64,000 bases of DNA, from contig SNWL01000003.1 of NCBI GenBank assembly GCA_004362315.1, positions 744,001 to 808,000 on the forward strand. Reading direction: 5' to 3'. Each line of letters begins with the position of its first letter. Position 1 is the stretch's first letter. The position numbers were made by a program, and so were the translations under genes. The notes under the pieces were generated by a model. It saw only the letters and a program-made list of their open reading frames with translations, was not told the origin of the DNA and made no database searches. Positions 18,075-27,970 of the stretch are shown in pieces. Source of the DNA: Mycobacterium sp. BK086 (GTDB taxonomy: Bacteria; Actinomycetota; Actinomycetes; Mycobacteriales; Mycobacteriaceae).

Positions 18075-19283
18075 TTAAGCCGCGAAGGCTGCCACGGGAC
18101 CGATCACGATGATCGCCGGGGGCCTTATGTTGTCCTCGCGAATCCGCTCGGGTGCCGCACTCAAAGTGGTCCGGACAATCCGTTCGGCGGCCGTGGTGCC
18201 GTGTTGCACCACGAGTACCGGCGTTTCCGCAGGTCGGCCGCCCGCAATCAGTGCCTGGGCAAACAATTCGATGCGTTCGACCGCCATCAGCAGAACTAGC
18301 GTCCCAGTCAATTTCGCCAGCGCATTCCAATTCACTAACGATTCCGGATGGTCGGGGGCCAAATGGCCGCTGACCACGACAAATTCATGGTTGACGGCCC
18401 GATGGGTGACCGGCACCCCGGCCATTGCGGGCACCGATATGGCACTGGTCACACCCGGCACGACTGTGACCGGGATCCCGGCCTCGGCGCAGGCGATGAC
18501 TTCCTCATATCCGCGGGCGAACACGAACGGATCCCCGCCCTTGAGACGCACCACGAAGCGCCCTTCCCGGGCCCGTTCTATAAGAACGTTGTTTATGGCT
18601 TCCTGGGCCATCGCCCGGCCATACGGGATCTTGGCGGCGTCGATCACCTCGACGTGCGGCCCGAGTTCGGCGAGCAGCTCCGGCGGCGCCAGCCGGTCGG
18701 CGACCACCACGTCGGCGCGGGCCAGCAGGCGCCTGCCGCGCACGGTGATCAGCTCGGGGTCACCGGGCCCGCCGCCGACCAGGGCAACGCTGCCGGGTAC
18801 CGCGTCACTGGTGTCGGCCGCGATGAGGCCCTGCTGGAACGCCTCGTGGATTGCCGAGCGGATGGCCGCCGAACGGCGATGTTCGCCGCCGGCCAGCACC
18901 CCGACCACCAGTCCGTCGTGGTCGAACGACGCCGGGGTGACTGCGGAGCCCTCCACCGCGATGTCGGCGCGCACGCAGAAGATCTGGCGGCGGTCGGCCT
19001 CGGCGACGACGGCGGCGTTGACGGCCGGGTCGTCGGTGGCGGCGATCGCGTACCAGGCGCCGTCGAGGTCGCCGTCGCGATAGTCGCGCAGGGCCAGGGT
19101 GATGCCGGGCGAGGTCGTGGACAGGACTTCCACCGCCGGGGTCGCGGCCCGCGCGATCACGTGCACGTCGGCGTCACTCCCGATGAGCAGCGGCAGTCGT
19201 CGTTGGGCGACGGTGCCGCCGCCGATCACGACGACCTTCTTCCCGGCCAGTCGTAAGCCGACGAGGTACGCGTTCTCGGTCAC
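18075..19283 (-). CDS. cysG: Siroheme synthase/uroporphyrinogen-III C-methyltransferase fusion
   Basis: 402-aa two-domain enzyme. The N-terminal precorrin-2 dehydrogenase/ferrochelatase-like domain (about 1-150) has the NAD motif VVVIGGGTVAQRRL. The C-terminal SUMT domain (about 163-395) has SVALVGGGPGDPELITVRG, KIPYGRAMAQE and VVRLKGGDPFVFARG. It converts uroporphyrinogen III to precorrin-2 and onward to sirohydrochlorin/siroheme for sulfite and nitrite reductases and the cobalamin branch. GTG 19283 is 28 bp after the TnpB stop. In M. tuberculosis the next gene upstream is cobB; here a TnpB element separates the two. Confidence 0.95.
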   Translation of the reverse strand: MTENAYLVGLRLAGKKVVVIGGGTVAQRRLPLLIGSDADVHVIARAATPAVEVLSTTSPGITLALRDYRDGDLDGAWYAIAATDDPAVNAAVVAEADRRQIFCVRADIAVEGSAVTPASFDHDGLVVGVLAGGEHRRSAAIRSAIHEAFQQGLIAADTSDAVPGSVALVGGGPGDPELITVRGRRLLARADVVVADRLAPPELLAELGPHVEVIDAAKIPYGRAMAQEAINNVLIERAREGRFVVRLKGGDPFVFARGYEEVIACAEAGIPVTVVPGVTSAISVPAMAGVPVTHRAVNHEFVVVSGHLAPDHPESLVNWNALAKLTGTLVLLMAVERIELFAQALIAGGRPAETPVLVVQHGTTAAERIVRTTLSAAPERIREDNIRPPAIIVIGPVAAFAA

Positions 19284-19311
19284 CGGGCGAGCTTAAAGCG
19301 TGCCGACGTGC

Positions 19312-20793
19312 TCAGGCTGAGCGGTCGTCGCCACCGCCCTTCTCGGGCGTTCTTCGGTTGAGACCTGCTAATGCGGTGTCAACTTCAGTTCCCGCGTCAT
19401 TCAGGCTGGTTTCACCGGCACGCGCAAGGTGCAGGTCAGTACCGTCCCGTCGGCGGGCATTGGTAGCTCGGCCTCGTTGCTTCGAGGTCCGAGGATCTGG
19501 TGATATACGGTCTTCGCTCCAGCGAGCCAGATTCACGGCCGCATTGGTGTCCCGGTCCGCCAGATAGCCGCAACCGCACGCGAACACTCGATCGGCGAGC
19601 GTTAGACCACAATCAATAACACCGCACTGTGGACAAAGCTTGCTCGACGGGAACCAGCGATCAGCCACGACGAGTTCGCCACCACGCCAGGCCTGCTTAT
19701 ACGTCAACATACGGGCGAACGCGGCCCAACCGGCATCTGAAATCGCTTTGGCGAGACGGCGGTTCGCAAGCATCCCCGACACGTTCAGGTCTTCAACAAC
19801 GAGCCGGTCGTGCGTCTTGACGAGCGAGTTGGAAACCTGGTGCAGGAAATGTCGGCGCACATTAGCGACGTGCAGATGGTGACGGGCGAGCCTAGCTGAA
19901 GTCGTTCTTCGGTTACGCGATCCTTTCTTCTTGCGCGACAACGATTTCGCCAACCGGCGCTGTTTCGACATCCCGGTGGCCAAAGCTTTGGGGGGCGCGT
20001 CGATCCGGTCGACTTCCTTGCCGTCTGCAGTGGCGGCGACCAAGAATACCGAGAGACCACGGTCGATGCCGACCCAACCACCGTGCCGGTTAGGCTCGAC
20101 GCGGGGCTGATGCTGGCGAGCCGAATGAAACTCCGCCGCAACGACATTGAGCGATACCCACCACCGACCACCGCGACGGCTGACAGTCGCGGACAAGATT
20201 CGGGCTCGGTGCTTGGCAAGCATTCGCCGCAGCGGTCGGGTGTCGTCATGCACCCTGAGCTGCCCAATGCCGGGTAAACGAACGGAACGCACTCGATTCT
20301 CGTCGCCCAAGCGGATAAGGGAAGGCATGCCTTTGCGGTGATTGTTGCGCAGCCGAAACGTCGGCGCCGCAGCTGACTTCTTCTTGAACCGCGGAAAGCC
20401 AATTCGTCTGCCTCGTCGCTGACCGCCTCGCGAATTCGACCAGGCGCTCAGTGCTCTGCCGAGGTCTACGGCAGCTTCCTCAAACACCTGTTGGCATACG
20501 TCAGATCGCCATGCCAAGCCCGTCACAATCGTGTCGACGACACCCCTTGAGTCGACGGCAAAGACCCGCCCAGCGCCTTCAGTCTTCTTCCAACGGTTGA
20601 ACAAGTTGATCAAATCGAAGGCAGTCCAGGGCACGTCAACGGAGGCATCGACGTTGCGTTTGTCGAGTGCGCATTTGACTAGCCGAAGGCACTGGTTATA
20701 GGCAAACCGGGCTGCGCCAGCGTGACGAGCAAGTGCCGCCTCCTGCTCCGCTGTCGGGTCGAGGCAAAACTTGAACGTCGTGTGCCGAGTCAT
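19312..20793 (-). CDS. tnpB: TnpB RNA-guided endonuclease (IS200/IS605 family)
   Basis: 493-aa TnpB. An N-terminal HTH/wedge region (TFKFCLDPTAEQEAALARHAGAARFAYNQCL) precedes a RuvC-like nuclease. All three catalytic acids are present: D244 in GWVGIDRGLS, E334 in LVVEDLNVSG and D415 in LADRDTNAAVNLARW. The zinc-finger cysteines are C387, C390, C406 and C408 (CPQCG and CGCG). The C-terminal tail is disordered; its 3' coding end probably overlaps the omega-RNA scaffold. TnpB proteins cut DNA next to a TAM using an RNA derived from the element's right end. The protein looks intact rather than decayed. ATG 20793 has no strong ribosome-binding site. No transposase gene accompanies it. Confidence 0.93.
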   Translation of the reverse strand: MTRHTTFKFCLDPTAEQEAALARHAGAARFAYNQCLRLVKCALDKRNVDASVDVPWTAFDLINLFNRWKKTEGAGRVFAVDSRGVVDTIVTGLAWRSDVCQQVFEEAAVDLGRALSAWSNSRGGQRRGRRIGFPRFKKKSAAAPTFRLRNNHRKGMPSLIRLGDENRVRSVRLPGIGQLRVHDDTRPLRRMLAKHRARILSATVSRRGGRWWVSLNVVAAEFHSARQHQPRVEPNRHGGWVGIDRGLSVFLVAATADGKEVDRIDAPPKALATGMSKQRRLAKSLSRKKKGSRNRRTTSARLARHHLHVANVRRHFLHQVSNSLVKTHDRLVVEDLNVSGMLANRRLAKAISDAGWAAFARMLTYKQAWRGGELVVADRWFPSSKLCPQCGVIDCGLTLADRVFACGCGYLADRDTNAAVNLARWSEDRISPDPRTSKQRGRATNARRRDGTDLHLARAGETSLNDAGTEVDTALAGLNRRTPEKGGGDDRSA

Positions 20794-20865
20794 GTCACCG
20801 AGAGCGTCTCACGATGCACCGACAACAATTGGTGGCAGCGCAACCGACATTCGAAGTCCAGCCAA

Positions 20866-20914
20866 GGTCGCAGTCAATCACGTTTGGTGATCAATTGCCG
20901 CCTCGATTGCGACC
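20866..20914. repeat. Imperfect nested hairpin at putative left end of the TnpB element
   Basis: Outer arms GGTCGCA (20866-20872) and TGCGACC (20908-20914) enclose an inner stem ATCAC (20877-20881) / GTGAT (20887-20891) with loop GTTTG. The inner stem adjoins TTGAT on the minus strand. Structured subterminal hairpins beside a short target motif are what IS200/IS605 ends look like. It lies 73-121 bp upstream of tnpB and 24 bp past the cobB stop. Confidence 0.45.
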
Positions 20915-20937
20915 AATCCCATCAGCCACCGAACCAC

Positions 20938-22311
20938 CTACCCGATGGGTTGACATCCGGCGGCATGTTCGACAAACCGTGCGACGGACTGCGGCTGCGC
21001 GGCGGAATGGGTGTGCAGATACGAGGCGTGCACCCCCGCGCACACCGCACCCTCGGTCACCGGGTGGCCGTCGTGTGCCCGGAACCCCCAGGCCGGATCA
21101 ACTTTCACACTGAATTCGGCTGTGGTGCGGTGGAATTCGTGGCCGACGACCCGCTCCCCCGCCGCGTGCAGCGACGACTCGGACAGCGCGACGGCCTCCC
21201 GGTAGCCCAGCGTCAGCCGTTGGGTGAACCGGGCCGAGCCGGTCAGCACCCCGCACATCGGGTGCCCGTCCAGATTGTCCATCAGATAGGCCAGGCCGCC
21301 ACATTCGGCGTGTACGGGCGCGTGGCGAGCCAACTCGCGGATCTGGTTGCGCAGTTCAGCATTGGCCGACAGGTCGGCGAGGTGTTGTTCGGGGAAGCCG
21401 CCCGGCAGCACCAGCGCCGCCGTCTGTGCGGGCAGTGACTGCGTCAACGGATCGAATTCGACGACGTCGGCGCCGGCGGCGCGCAGCAGCTCGGGGTGTT
21501 CGGCGTAGCCGAAGCTGAACGCCTTGCCTGCGGCGACGGCCACCACCGGTCGTGTCTCGGCGGGTTGCCCGACGACGTCCTCGGGCGACCAGGGCGCCGC
21601 GGTGACCCGGGAGCCGCCGAGTGCGACGACGGCGGGCAGGTCGACATGGCGGGCGACGAGCGCGGTCATCGCGGCGACCGCTGCCGTGGCCTGCTCGCCG
21701 TGTTCGACGGCGGTGACCAGGCCCAGATGCCGCGAGGGCACCGACAATTCGTCGTGGCGTGGAATCGCGCCGAGCACCGGCACTCCGGCCGCCTCGCAGG
21801 CTTGGCGCAGGATCTGCTCGTGGCGGGCGGTGCCCACCCGGTTGAGGATCACCCCGGCGATGTGGACGCCCGGGTGGAATGTCGAAAATCCTTGCAGCAC
21901 AGCGGCGATACTGTGGCTCTGGCCACGCGCATCGACCACCAGCAGTACCGGGGCGCCGAGAATTTCGGCCACATGCGCAGTCGATCCGCGGGCCGGGGTG
22001 ACGATGTGCTCGTCGATACGGCCGTCGAAAAGCCCCATCACACCTTCGATCACGGCGATGTCGGCGTCGCGGGTGCCGTGCCGGTACAGCGGGCCGATCA
22101 GCTCCTCGGGCACCAGGACCGGGTCGAGGTTGCGGCCCGGCCGGCCGGCGGCCAGCCCATGGTAGCCGGGGTCGATGAAGTCCGGGCCGACCTTGAACGG
22201 CGCGACCCGATGCCCGGCGGACCGCAGCGCGCCGATCAAACCCGTTGCCACAGTGGTCTTTCCGCTCCCCGATGCGGGAGCGGCGATCACGACGGCGGGG
22301 ATGGACACCAT
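20938..22311 (-). CDS. cobB: Cobyrinate a,c-diamide synthase
   Basis: 457-aa CobB/CbiA amidotransferase that amidates the a and c carboxylates of (hydrogeno)cobyrinate using glutamine and ATP. The N-terminal P-loop is APASGSGKTTVATGL (about residues 10-24), followed by KVGPDFIDPGYH and EGVMGLFDG. The C-terminal class I glutaminase domain has LPGGFPEQH and the nucleophile Cys in VHAECGGLAYLM. ATG 22311 lies 2 bp after the cobO stop and gives a proper N-terminus (MVSIPAVVIAAPASG). It is the third gene of the Mg-chelatase-cobO-cobB run, and its downstream partner cysG is cut off by the TnpB element. Confidence 0.95.
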   Translation of the reverse strand: MVSIPAVVIAAPASGSGKTTVATGLIGALRSAGHRVAPFKVGPDFIDPGYHGLAAGRPGRNLDPVLVPEELIGPLYRHGTRDADIAVIEGVMGLFDGRIDEHIVTPARGSTAHVAEILGAPVLLVVDARGQSHSIAAVLQGFSTFHPGVHIAGVILNRVGTARHEQILRQACEAAGVPVLGAIPRHDELSVPSRHLGLVTAVEHGEQATAAVAAMTALVARHVDLPAVVALGGSRVTAAPWSPEDVVGQPAETRPVVAVAAGKAFSFGYAEHPELLRAAGADVVEFDPLTQSLPAQTAALVLPGGFPEQHLADLSANAELRNQIRELARHAPVHAECGGLAYLMDNLDGHPMCGVLTGSARFTQRLTLGYREAVALSESSLHAAGERVVGHEFHRTTAEFSVKVDPAWGFRAHDGHPVTEGAVCAGVHASYLHTHSAAQPQSVARFVEHAAGCQPIG

Positions 22312-22313
22312 GC

Positions 22314-22928
22314 TTACCACTCGATACCGCGCTGGCCCTTGCGGCCGGCGTCCATCGGGTGTTTCACCTTCGTCATCTCGGTCACCAGGTCGGCAGCGTC
22401 GATCAGGCGTTGCGGCGCATCGCGTCCGGTGATCACCACGTGCTGACCGCCCGGGCGCGCCAGCAGCGTCTCGACCACCTGATCGACGTCGACCCACCCC
22501 CATTTGAGCGGGTAGGTGAATTCGTCGAGGACGTAGAAGTCGTGCCGCTGATCAGCCAGCCTGCCTGCGATTTCGGTCCAGCCCTCGGCCGCGGCTACGG
22601 CGTGGTCGTCGTCCGAACCCGCCTTGCGGGTCCACGACCAGCCCGAGCCCATCTTGTGCCACTCCACCGCGCCGCCGATGCCCTGCTCGGCGTTGAGCCG
22701 GCCCAGCGCGGCGAACGCCGACTCCTCGCCGACCTTCCACTTGGCGCTCTTGACGAACTGGAAGACCGCCACGCTCATCCCGGCGTTCCACGCCCGCAAG
22801 GCCATTCCGAAGGCCGCGGTCGACTTGCCCTTGCCGGGCCCGGTGTGGACGGCGAGAACGGGGGTGTTGCGACGGGCCCGGGTGGTCAGGCCGTCATCGG
22901 GCACGGCAACGGGCTGACCCTGCGGCAT
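22314..22928 (-). CDS. cobO: Cob(I)yrinic acid a,c-diamide adenosyltransferase
   Basis: 204-aa CobA/CobO/BtuR-type ATP:corrinoid adenosyltransferase that adds the 5'-deoxyadenosyl ligand to the corrin. The P-loop is HTGPGKGKSTAAFGMALRA (about residues 28-46), with the family motifs VFQFVKSAKWKVGEE, YVLDEFTYPLKWGWV and VITGRDAPQRLIDAADLVTEM. Nearly full length for the family (about 200 aa). It lies between the Mg-chelatase-like gene (18-bp gap) and cobB (2-bp gap) and is clearly operonic with both. Confidence 0.96.
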   Translation of the reverse strand: MPQGQPVAVPDDGLTTRARRNTPVLAVHTGPGKGKSTAAFGMALRAWNAGMSVAVFQFVKSAKWKVGEESAFAALGRLNAEQGIGGAVEWHKMGSGWSWTRKAGSDDDHAVAAAEGWTEIAGRLADQRHDFYVLDEFTYPLKWGWVDVDQVVETLLARPGGQHVVITGRDAPQRLIDAADLVTEMTKVKHPMDAGRKGQRGIEW

Positions 22929-22946
22929 GGACGGTCCCCTTCTGCT

Positions 22947-24767
22947 TCAGGCAGCGCGGCGCACGGCCTGTGCCAGATAGTCTGCGCGCAGCTGCTCCAG
23001 TTGCAGCAGCTGGGCTTCCAGATGCTCGGCCAGATCGGCGGCCAATCCCAGCCGGACGTACGACGTCTCGCAATCCACCACCACCGCGGACGCACCCTCG
23101 GCCACCAGGCGACGCGCCGCGGAACGGCTGCGGCCCAACGGATCCGGACCGCCGGTGGCCCGGCCGTCAGTGAGCACCACCACCAGTGGACGACGGGTGC
23201 GATCACGCACCCGCTCACGCACCACGATGTCTCGGGCGGCCAGTAGGCCCTGCGCCAACGGCGTGGTGCCACCGGTGTCGAACCGGGTCAGCCGCCGCGA
23301 GGCGATATGCGCAGACGTCGTCGGCGGCAACAGGACGCGGGCGCCGTCGGCACGGAAGGTGATGACAGCGACCTTGTCGCGACGCTGGTAGGCATCACGC
23401 AACAACGACAGCGCCGCCCCCGACACCGCGGACATCCGGTCGCGCGCGGCCATCGACCCCGACGCGTCGACCACGAAAATCACCAGGTTGCCTTCGCGGC
23501 CCACCCGCACCGCACGACGGATGTCCTCGGGCTGCGGACGCAGCCGGCCGTTGCCCGCGGCGCCCAGCACTGTGGCGAACAGATGCAGCCCGTGGCCCTG
23601 TCCGGGGTCGTCGGTAGCGGTGACGACCGCCCCGGATCGGTTGCGCGCCCGCGAGCGGCGCCCGGGGTTACCCTCCCCCACCCCGGGCACGGTCAGCGCA
23701 CGGGTGCGGAACGTCGCTGCGGGCGGAGCGGCCGGCTTCGGTGCCGACGATGACGAATTCCCTTGCGGCGCAGATGGACTTGACGAACCATCGACCGACT
23801 GCCCGCCGCCCGGCGGGTCGGGATCGGGGTCGGGCTCCGAGCCGCCGTCAGTCGACGCCAGCGCCTCGTCGAGCTGCGCGGGATCAAGCCCGGGATCGTC
23901 GAACGGGTCGCGCCGGCGCCGGTGCGGCAGGGCCAGTTCAGCGGCCACCCGAATGTCCTCGGCCGCCACGGTTTGCGCCCCGCGCCACGCCGCATGCGCC
24001 ACCGCGGTGCGCGCCACCACCAGATCGGCGCGCATCCCGTCGACGTCGAACGCCGCGCACAGCGCCGCGATCCGGTTCAGTTCGGCGTCGGGCAACACCA
24101 CGTCGGCGACCCGGTCGCGGGCGTCGGCGATGCGGCGAGCGAGGTCACTGTCGACAGCGGCGTGCCGCGCGGCGAACCCGACCGGGTCGGCCTCGTAGGC
24201 CAGCCGCTGGCGGATCACCTCACTGCGTACCGCCACATCGCGGGAGGCATGCACGTCGACGGTCAGCCCGAACCGGTCCAGTAGCTGCGGACGCAGTTCG
24301 CCCTCTTCGGGATTCATGGTGCCGATCAACACGAAGCGCGCCTCGTGGGAGTGCGAGATGCCGTCGCGCTCGATGTGCACCCGGCCCATCGCGGCGGCGT
24401 CGAGCATGATGTCGACGAGGTGGTCGTGCAGCAGGTTGACCTCGTCGACGTACAGCACGCCACCGTGCGCGCGGGCCAGCAGGCCGGGCGAGAACGCATG
24501 CTCGCCGTCGCGCAGCACCTTCTGCAGGTCCAGTGAGCCGACCACCCGGTCCTCAGTCGCCCCGATCGGCAACTCCACCAGCCGCGACTCGGAGTCGACC
24601 TCGGCCAGCACCGCGGCCAGTGCCCGCACGGCCGTCGACTTCGCGGTGCCCTTCTCGCCGCGGATCAGCACGCCGCCGATTTCGGGGCGCACCGCGCACA
24701 GGATCAGTGCCAGTCGCAGCTGGTCGTGCCCGACGATCGCGCTGAACGGAAAAGCGGGCGCGCTCAA
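22947..24767 (-). CDS. Fused ChlI/ChlD-type chelatase ATPase (probable cobaltochelatase motor)
   Basis: 606-aa AAA+ and von Willebrand A fusion. The AAA+ part (about 1-320) has Walker [15 protein letters not shown], Walker [18 protein letters not shown] and the chelatase insert motif [21 protein letters not shown]. An acidic/Pro/Ser linker (about 330-400) leads to a VWA domain with MIDAS motif [11 protein letters not shown] and [10 protein letters not shown]. Such proteins pair with a large CobN/ChlH subunit to insert Mg or Co. The neighbours cobO and cobB favour cobalt insertion with a CobN encoded elsewhere (inference). TTG 24767 overlaps the GNAT stop (CCTTGAG) and gives [17 protein letters not shown], matching the family's start. 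Confidence 0.9.
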   Translation of the reverse strand: MSAPAFPFSAIVGHDQLRLALILCAVRPEIGGVLIRGEKGTAKSTAVRALAAVLAEVDSESRLVELPIGATEDRVVGSLDLQKVLRDGEHAFSPGLLARAHGGVLYVDEVNLLHDHLVDIMLDAAAMGRVHIERDGISHSHEARFVLIGTMNPEEGELRPQLLDRFGLTVDVHASRDVAVRSEVIRQRLAYEADPVGFAARHAAVDSDLARRIADARDRVADVVLPDAELNRIAALCAAFDVDGMRADLVVARTAVAHAAWRGAQTVAAEDIRVAAELALPHRRRRDPFDDPGLDPAQLDEALASTDGGSEPDPDPDPPGGGQSVDGSSSPSAPQGNSSSSAPKPAAPPAATFRTRALTVPGVGEGNPGRRSRARNRSGAVVTATDDPGQGHGLHLFATVLGAAGNGRLRPQPEDIRRAVRVGREGNLVIFVVDASGSMAARDRMSAVSGAALSLLRDAYQRRDKVAVITFRADGARVLLPPTTSAHIASRRLTRFDTGGTTPLAQGLLAARDIVVRERVRDRTRRPLVVVLTDGRATGGPDPLGRSRSAARRLVAEGASAVVVDCETSYVRLGLAADLAEHLEAQLLQLEQLRADYLAQAVRRAA

Positions 24768-25237
24768 GGCTGTTCGACTTCGCTGGCACCCGTACGCCGC
24801 ACCATCGGCACGTGCGGGATACCGTCTTCGACGAATTCGGCTCCGGCAGCGACGAAGCCGTGCCGGGCATACATGTCGGCCAGGTAGGTCTGGGCATCGA
24901 TCCGGCACACGTAGTCGCCGACTTCGGCGATGGCCGCCTGCAACAACCGCGTCGTGTGGCCATGCCCACGAGCCGCTTTCTGTGTGCAGACCCGGCCGAT
25001 ACGGAACGTCTTCTCCCCGCCGGCGTGCTCCTCCATCAACCGCAGCGTGGCGATCACGGTGCCGTCGGGCTGTTCCAGCCAGAAGTGCCGCGTCTCGGCG
25101 AGGAGGTCACGGCCGTCGAGCTCCGGATACGGGCACGCCTGCTCGACGACGAACACCTCGACCCGCAGCTTCAGCAGCTCGTAGAGCGTGGCCGCGTCGA
25201 GATCCTTGGCCCAGAAGCGGCGCAGGGCGACCGTCAC
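24764..25237 (-). CDS. ElaA-like GNAT family N-acetyltransferase
   Basis: 157-aa acetyltransferase of the GNAT superfamily, ElaA subgroup. [26 protein letters not shown] is the subgroup's conserved entry segment, and the acetyl-CoA loop is [25 protein letters not shown]. The ElaA tail is [31 protein letters not shown]. Acceptor substrate unknown. GTG 25237 overlaps the mqo stop (GTGA) and its stop overlaps the chelatase TTG start, so mqo, GNAT and chelatase form a tightly coupled run. The same order occurs in M. tuberculosis (from memory). Confidence 0.92.
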   Translation of the reverse strand: MTVALRRFWAKDLDAATLYELLKLRVEVFVVEQACPYPELDGRDLLAETRHFWLEQPDGTVIATLRLMEEHAGGEKTFRIGRVCTQKAARGHGHTTRLLQAAIAEVGDYVCRIDAQTYLADMYARHGFVAAGAEFVEDGIPHVPMVRRTGASEVEQP

Positions 25238-26805
25238 ACCACCCCCGCGGGTTCCGGGCTCCCGGAACCCGACGTGACCGGCGCGGTGTCGGCCCCGGCA
25301 GCCAGCGCAGCGCGGCCGGCGTCGGTCCGGCTCTCCAGCCCGAGGACCTTGGTGCCGTGCGACCACACCTCGGCGAACAGCTCCGGATTCTCCGAGAGCT
25401 TGACGCCCAGCGACGGCACCATCTCCTTGAGCTTGGGCAGCCAGCCCTGGTAGCGGTCGGCGAAGCAGCGCTCGAGGACCTCGATCATCGCCGGCACGGC
25501 GGTGGAGGCACCCGGGGAGGCACCGAGCAGACCGGCGATCGAACCGTCGGCGGCGGCCAGCACCGTGGTGCCGAACTCGAGCACACCGAGCTTCTTGGCA
25601 TCGCGGCGGATCACCTGGACACGCTGGCCGGCGATATCGATCTCCCAGTCGGAATCCTGTGCGGTGGGCGCGAATTGGCGCAGATCGTTCACCCGGTCGG
25701 CTTCGCTGAGGGCAAGCTGGCTGATGAGGTACTTCAGCAGACCCATCTCGGTCAGCCCGACGCCGATCATCGAGGCGAGGTTGTTGGGTTTGACCGACAG
25801 CGGCAGGTCGGTGACCTTGCCTTCCTTGAGGAACTTCGGCGACCAGCCGGCGAACGGGCCGAACAGCAGCCACGAACGCCCGTTGATGACGCGGGTGTCC
25901 AGGTGCGGCACCGACATGGGCGGGGCGCCCAGCGGGGGCGCGCCGTAGACCTTGGCCTGGTGCGCGGCCGCCAGCTCGGGGTTGCCGGTGCGCAGCCACT
26001 GGCCGCTGACCGGGAAGCCGCCGAAGCCCTTGGCCTCGGGGATACCGGCCTTCTGCAGCAGCGGCAGCGCACCGCCACCGGCACCGACGAACACGAACTT
26101 GGCCGACAGCTTGCGCTTCTGTCCGGTGCGCCGGTTGTGGATCTTGACCGTCCAGCCGCCGTCGGATTCCTTGTGCAGGTCGAGCACGTCGTGGCCGAAC
26201 AGCGTGGTCATACCGCGCTGGGTGCCGTAGCCGAGTAGCTGGCGGGTCAGTGACCCGAAGTCGACGTCGGTGCCGTCCTCGGTCCAGTTCAGCGCCACCG
26301 GCTGGGAGAAGTCGCGACCCTTGGCCATCAGCGGCAGGCGGCGGGTGAACTCGTCGCGGTCGTCGATGAATTCCATCGTGGCGAACAGCGGGTTGCGCAC
26401 CAGGGTGTCGCGGCGGCGGCGCAGGTAATCGATGTTCTCAGCGCCCTGCACGAAACTGACGTGCGGGATGGGGTTCAGGAAGCTGCGGACGTCGGGCAGG
26501 ATGCCGTTTTCGTGTGCGTAGCTCCAGAACTGGCGGGTGACCTGGAACTGTTCGTTGACATTGATGGCCTTGGCGATGTCGATGGTGCCGTCGGCCTTCT
26601 CCGGCGTGTAGTTCAGTTCGCACAGCGCCGAGTGCCCGGTGCCTGCGTTGTTCCACGGATCGGAGCTCTCGGCAGCGGCCGCGTCGAGGCGCTCGACAAG
26701 CGTGATCGACCAGTCGGGTTGGACCAGCCGCAGCAACGCCCCCAGCGTCGCACTCATGATTCCCGCGCCAACCAGCACCACGTCGGTCTTGGTCGTATCA
26801 GACAC
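25234..26805 (-). CDS. mqo: Malate:quinone oxidoreductase
   Basis: 523-aa FAD-dependent peripheral membrane enzyme that oxidises malate to oxaloacetate and passes electrons to menaquinone. The FAD motif is [19 protein letters not shown] at the N-terminus, followed by [22 protein letters not shown], which is diagnostic of Mqo, then [22 protein letters not shown] and [30 protein letters not shown]. Length is typical (about 500). GTG 26805 is preceded by AAAGGA. It diverges from the alpha/beta hydrolase gene across 132 bp and is first in the run that continues through GNAT and the cobalamin genes. Confidence 0.97.
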   Translation of the reverse strand: MSDTTKTDVVLVGAGIMSATLGALLRLVQPDWSITLVERLDAAAAESSDPWNNAGTGHSALCELNYTPEKADGTIDIAKAINVNEQFQVTRQFWSYAHENGILPDVRSFLNPIPHVSFVQGAENIDYLRRRRDTLVRNPLFATMEFIDDRDEFTRRLPLMAKGRDFSQPVALNWTEDGTDVDFGSLTRQLLGYGTQRGMTTLFGHDVLDLHKESDGGWTVKIHNRRTGQKRKLSAKFVFVGAGGGALPLLQKAGIPEAKGFGGFPVSGQWLRTGNPELAAAHQAKVYGAPPLGAPPMSVPHLDTRVINGRSWLLFGPFAGWSPKFLKEGKVTDLPLSVKPNNLASMIGVGLTEMGLLKYLISQLALSEADRVNDLRQFAPTAQDSDWEIDIAGQRVQVIRRDAKKLGVLEFGTTVLAAADGSIAGLLGASPGASTAVPAMIEVLERCFADRYQGWLPKLKEMVPSLGVKLSENPELFAEVWSHGTKVLGLESRTDAGRAALAAGADTAPVTSGSGSPEPAGVV

Positions 26806-26937
26806 CGCTTTGTCGTCCTTTACTCGTGACAGCTGTTCAGACAGTCAGGTTATCCCGCCCGATACCCACTTATTCTTCAGAGTCGCCAGCACCACACCCC
26901 GATGTAGCCAGCGCCACACCCGGCTAGGGTATGGCGT

Positions 26938-27960
26938 GTGACGGCAGCTCGGGCCGAATGGGCCGACGATGTCCTTACCGGCTACCAACAGGCCACCATG
27001 GCGTTGGGGCCGGATCCCGATGGTGAAGGCGATCTGTTCGCCACTCTGGTGCGCCGCGCCGAGGGCACTCCGGCCGCGCACACCGTCCTGGCGGTGCACG
27101 GATTCACCGACTATTTCTTCAATACCGACCTCGCCGATCACTTCGCGGCGGCCGGGTTCCGGTTCTACGCGCTGGACCAACACAAGTGCGGCCGATCGTG
27201 GCGGGAGGGTCAAACCCCGCACTTCACCACCGACCTGGCGCGGTACGACCGTGAGCTGGAGCGCGCGGTGGCGGTCATCGCCACCGAGAACCCCGGCACC
27301 ACGATCCTGGTGTACGGGCATTCGGCCGGCGGGCTGATCGTGTCGCTGTGGCTGAACCGGGTGCGTCGCCGCAACGCGACGGCCGCGCTGTCACTGGGCG
27401 GGCTGGTGCTCAACAGCCCGTGGCTGGACTTGCACGGACCGGCAATCCTGCGGACCAGGCTGACGTCGACGGCGATCGGCGCGATGTCGCGGGTGCGCAA
27501 GACCAGGGTGGTGCGCGGCACCAGCAAGGGCGGCTACGGACTGACGCTGCACCGCGACTACCACGGCGAGTTCGACTACAACCTGGTGTGGAAGCCGCTC
27601 GGCGGCTTCCCGGTGACCTTCGGCTGGATCCACGCCATCCGCCGCGGCCACGCCACCCTGCACCGCGGTCTGGATGTCGGTGTGCCCAACCTGATCCTGC
27701 GTTCGGATCACAGCGTGACCGAGAGCGCCGACGCGGCCGGCATGCAGCGCGGTGACGCCGTGCTCGACGTCACCCAGATCGCGCGCTGGGCCGGCTGTAT
27801 CGGCAACCGCACCACCATCGTTCCGGTCCGGGACGCCAAACACGACGTGTTCCTGTCGTTGGAGGGCCCTCGGTCGGAGTCCTATCGCGAATTGGACACC
27901 TGGCTGGATTTCTATCGTGCGCATCTGGGGTCGGCCTCGTCGGCCGCGGGTCGCGGTTAA
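26938..27960 (+). CDS. Alpha/beta hydrolase (lysophospholipase-like)
   Basis: 340-aa serine hydrolase of the monoacylglycerol lipase/lysophospholipase-like group. HGFTDYFFN is the oxyanion region, and the nucleophile elbow is YGHSAGGLIVSL. The likely acid is the Asp in ILRSDHSV and the catalytic His is in VRDAKHDVFLSLE. No signal peptide. GTG 26938 lies 7 nt after a TAGGGT -10-like box (26925-26930), which would give a leaderless mRNA. mtr follows 10 bp downstream, so the two are probably co-transcribed, as in M. tuberculosis (Rv2854-mtr, from memory). Substrate unknown. Confidence 0.9.
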   Translation: MTAARAEWADDVLTGYQQATMALGPDPDGEGDLFATLVRRAEGTPAAHTVLAVHGFTDYFFNTDLADHFAAAGFRFYALDQHKCGRSWREGQTPHFTTDLARYDRELERAVAVIATENPGTTILVYGHSAGGLIVSLWLNRVRRRNATAALSLGGLVLNSPWLDLHGPAILRTRLTSTAIGAMSRVRKTRVVRGTSKGGYGLTLHRDYHGEFDYNLVWKPLGGFPVTFGWIHAIRRGHATLHRGLDVGVPNLILRSDHSVTESADAAGMQRGDAVLDVTQIARWAGCIGNRTTIVPVRDAKHDVFLSLEGPRSESYRELDTWLDFYRAHLGSASSAAGRG

Positions 27961-27970
27961 GGGGATTTTG

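Larger units (their letters stand above)
19284..20914 (-). mobile_element. IS605/IS1341-type element carrying only tnpB
   Basis: The interval between the cobB stop (20938) and the cysG start (19283) contains one mobile-type gene, tnpB, and no TnpA tyrosine transposase, so transposition would depend on a TnpA elsewhere. Boundaries are tentative. On the right (5') side an imperfect hairpin (20866-20914) contains TTGAT on the minus strand (20894-20890), the TAM used by ISDra2-type elements. On the left the element must end between the tnpB stop and cysG, so the presumed guide RNA would be read into the cysG start. cobB and cysG are adjacent in other mycobacteria (from memory), which supports insertion here. 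Confidence 0.55.
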
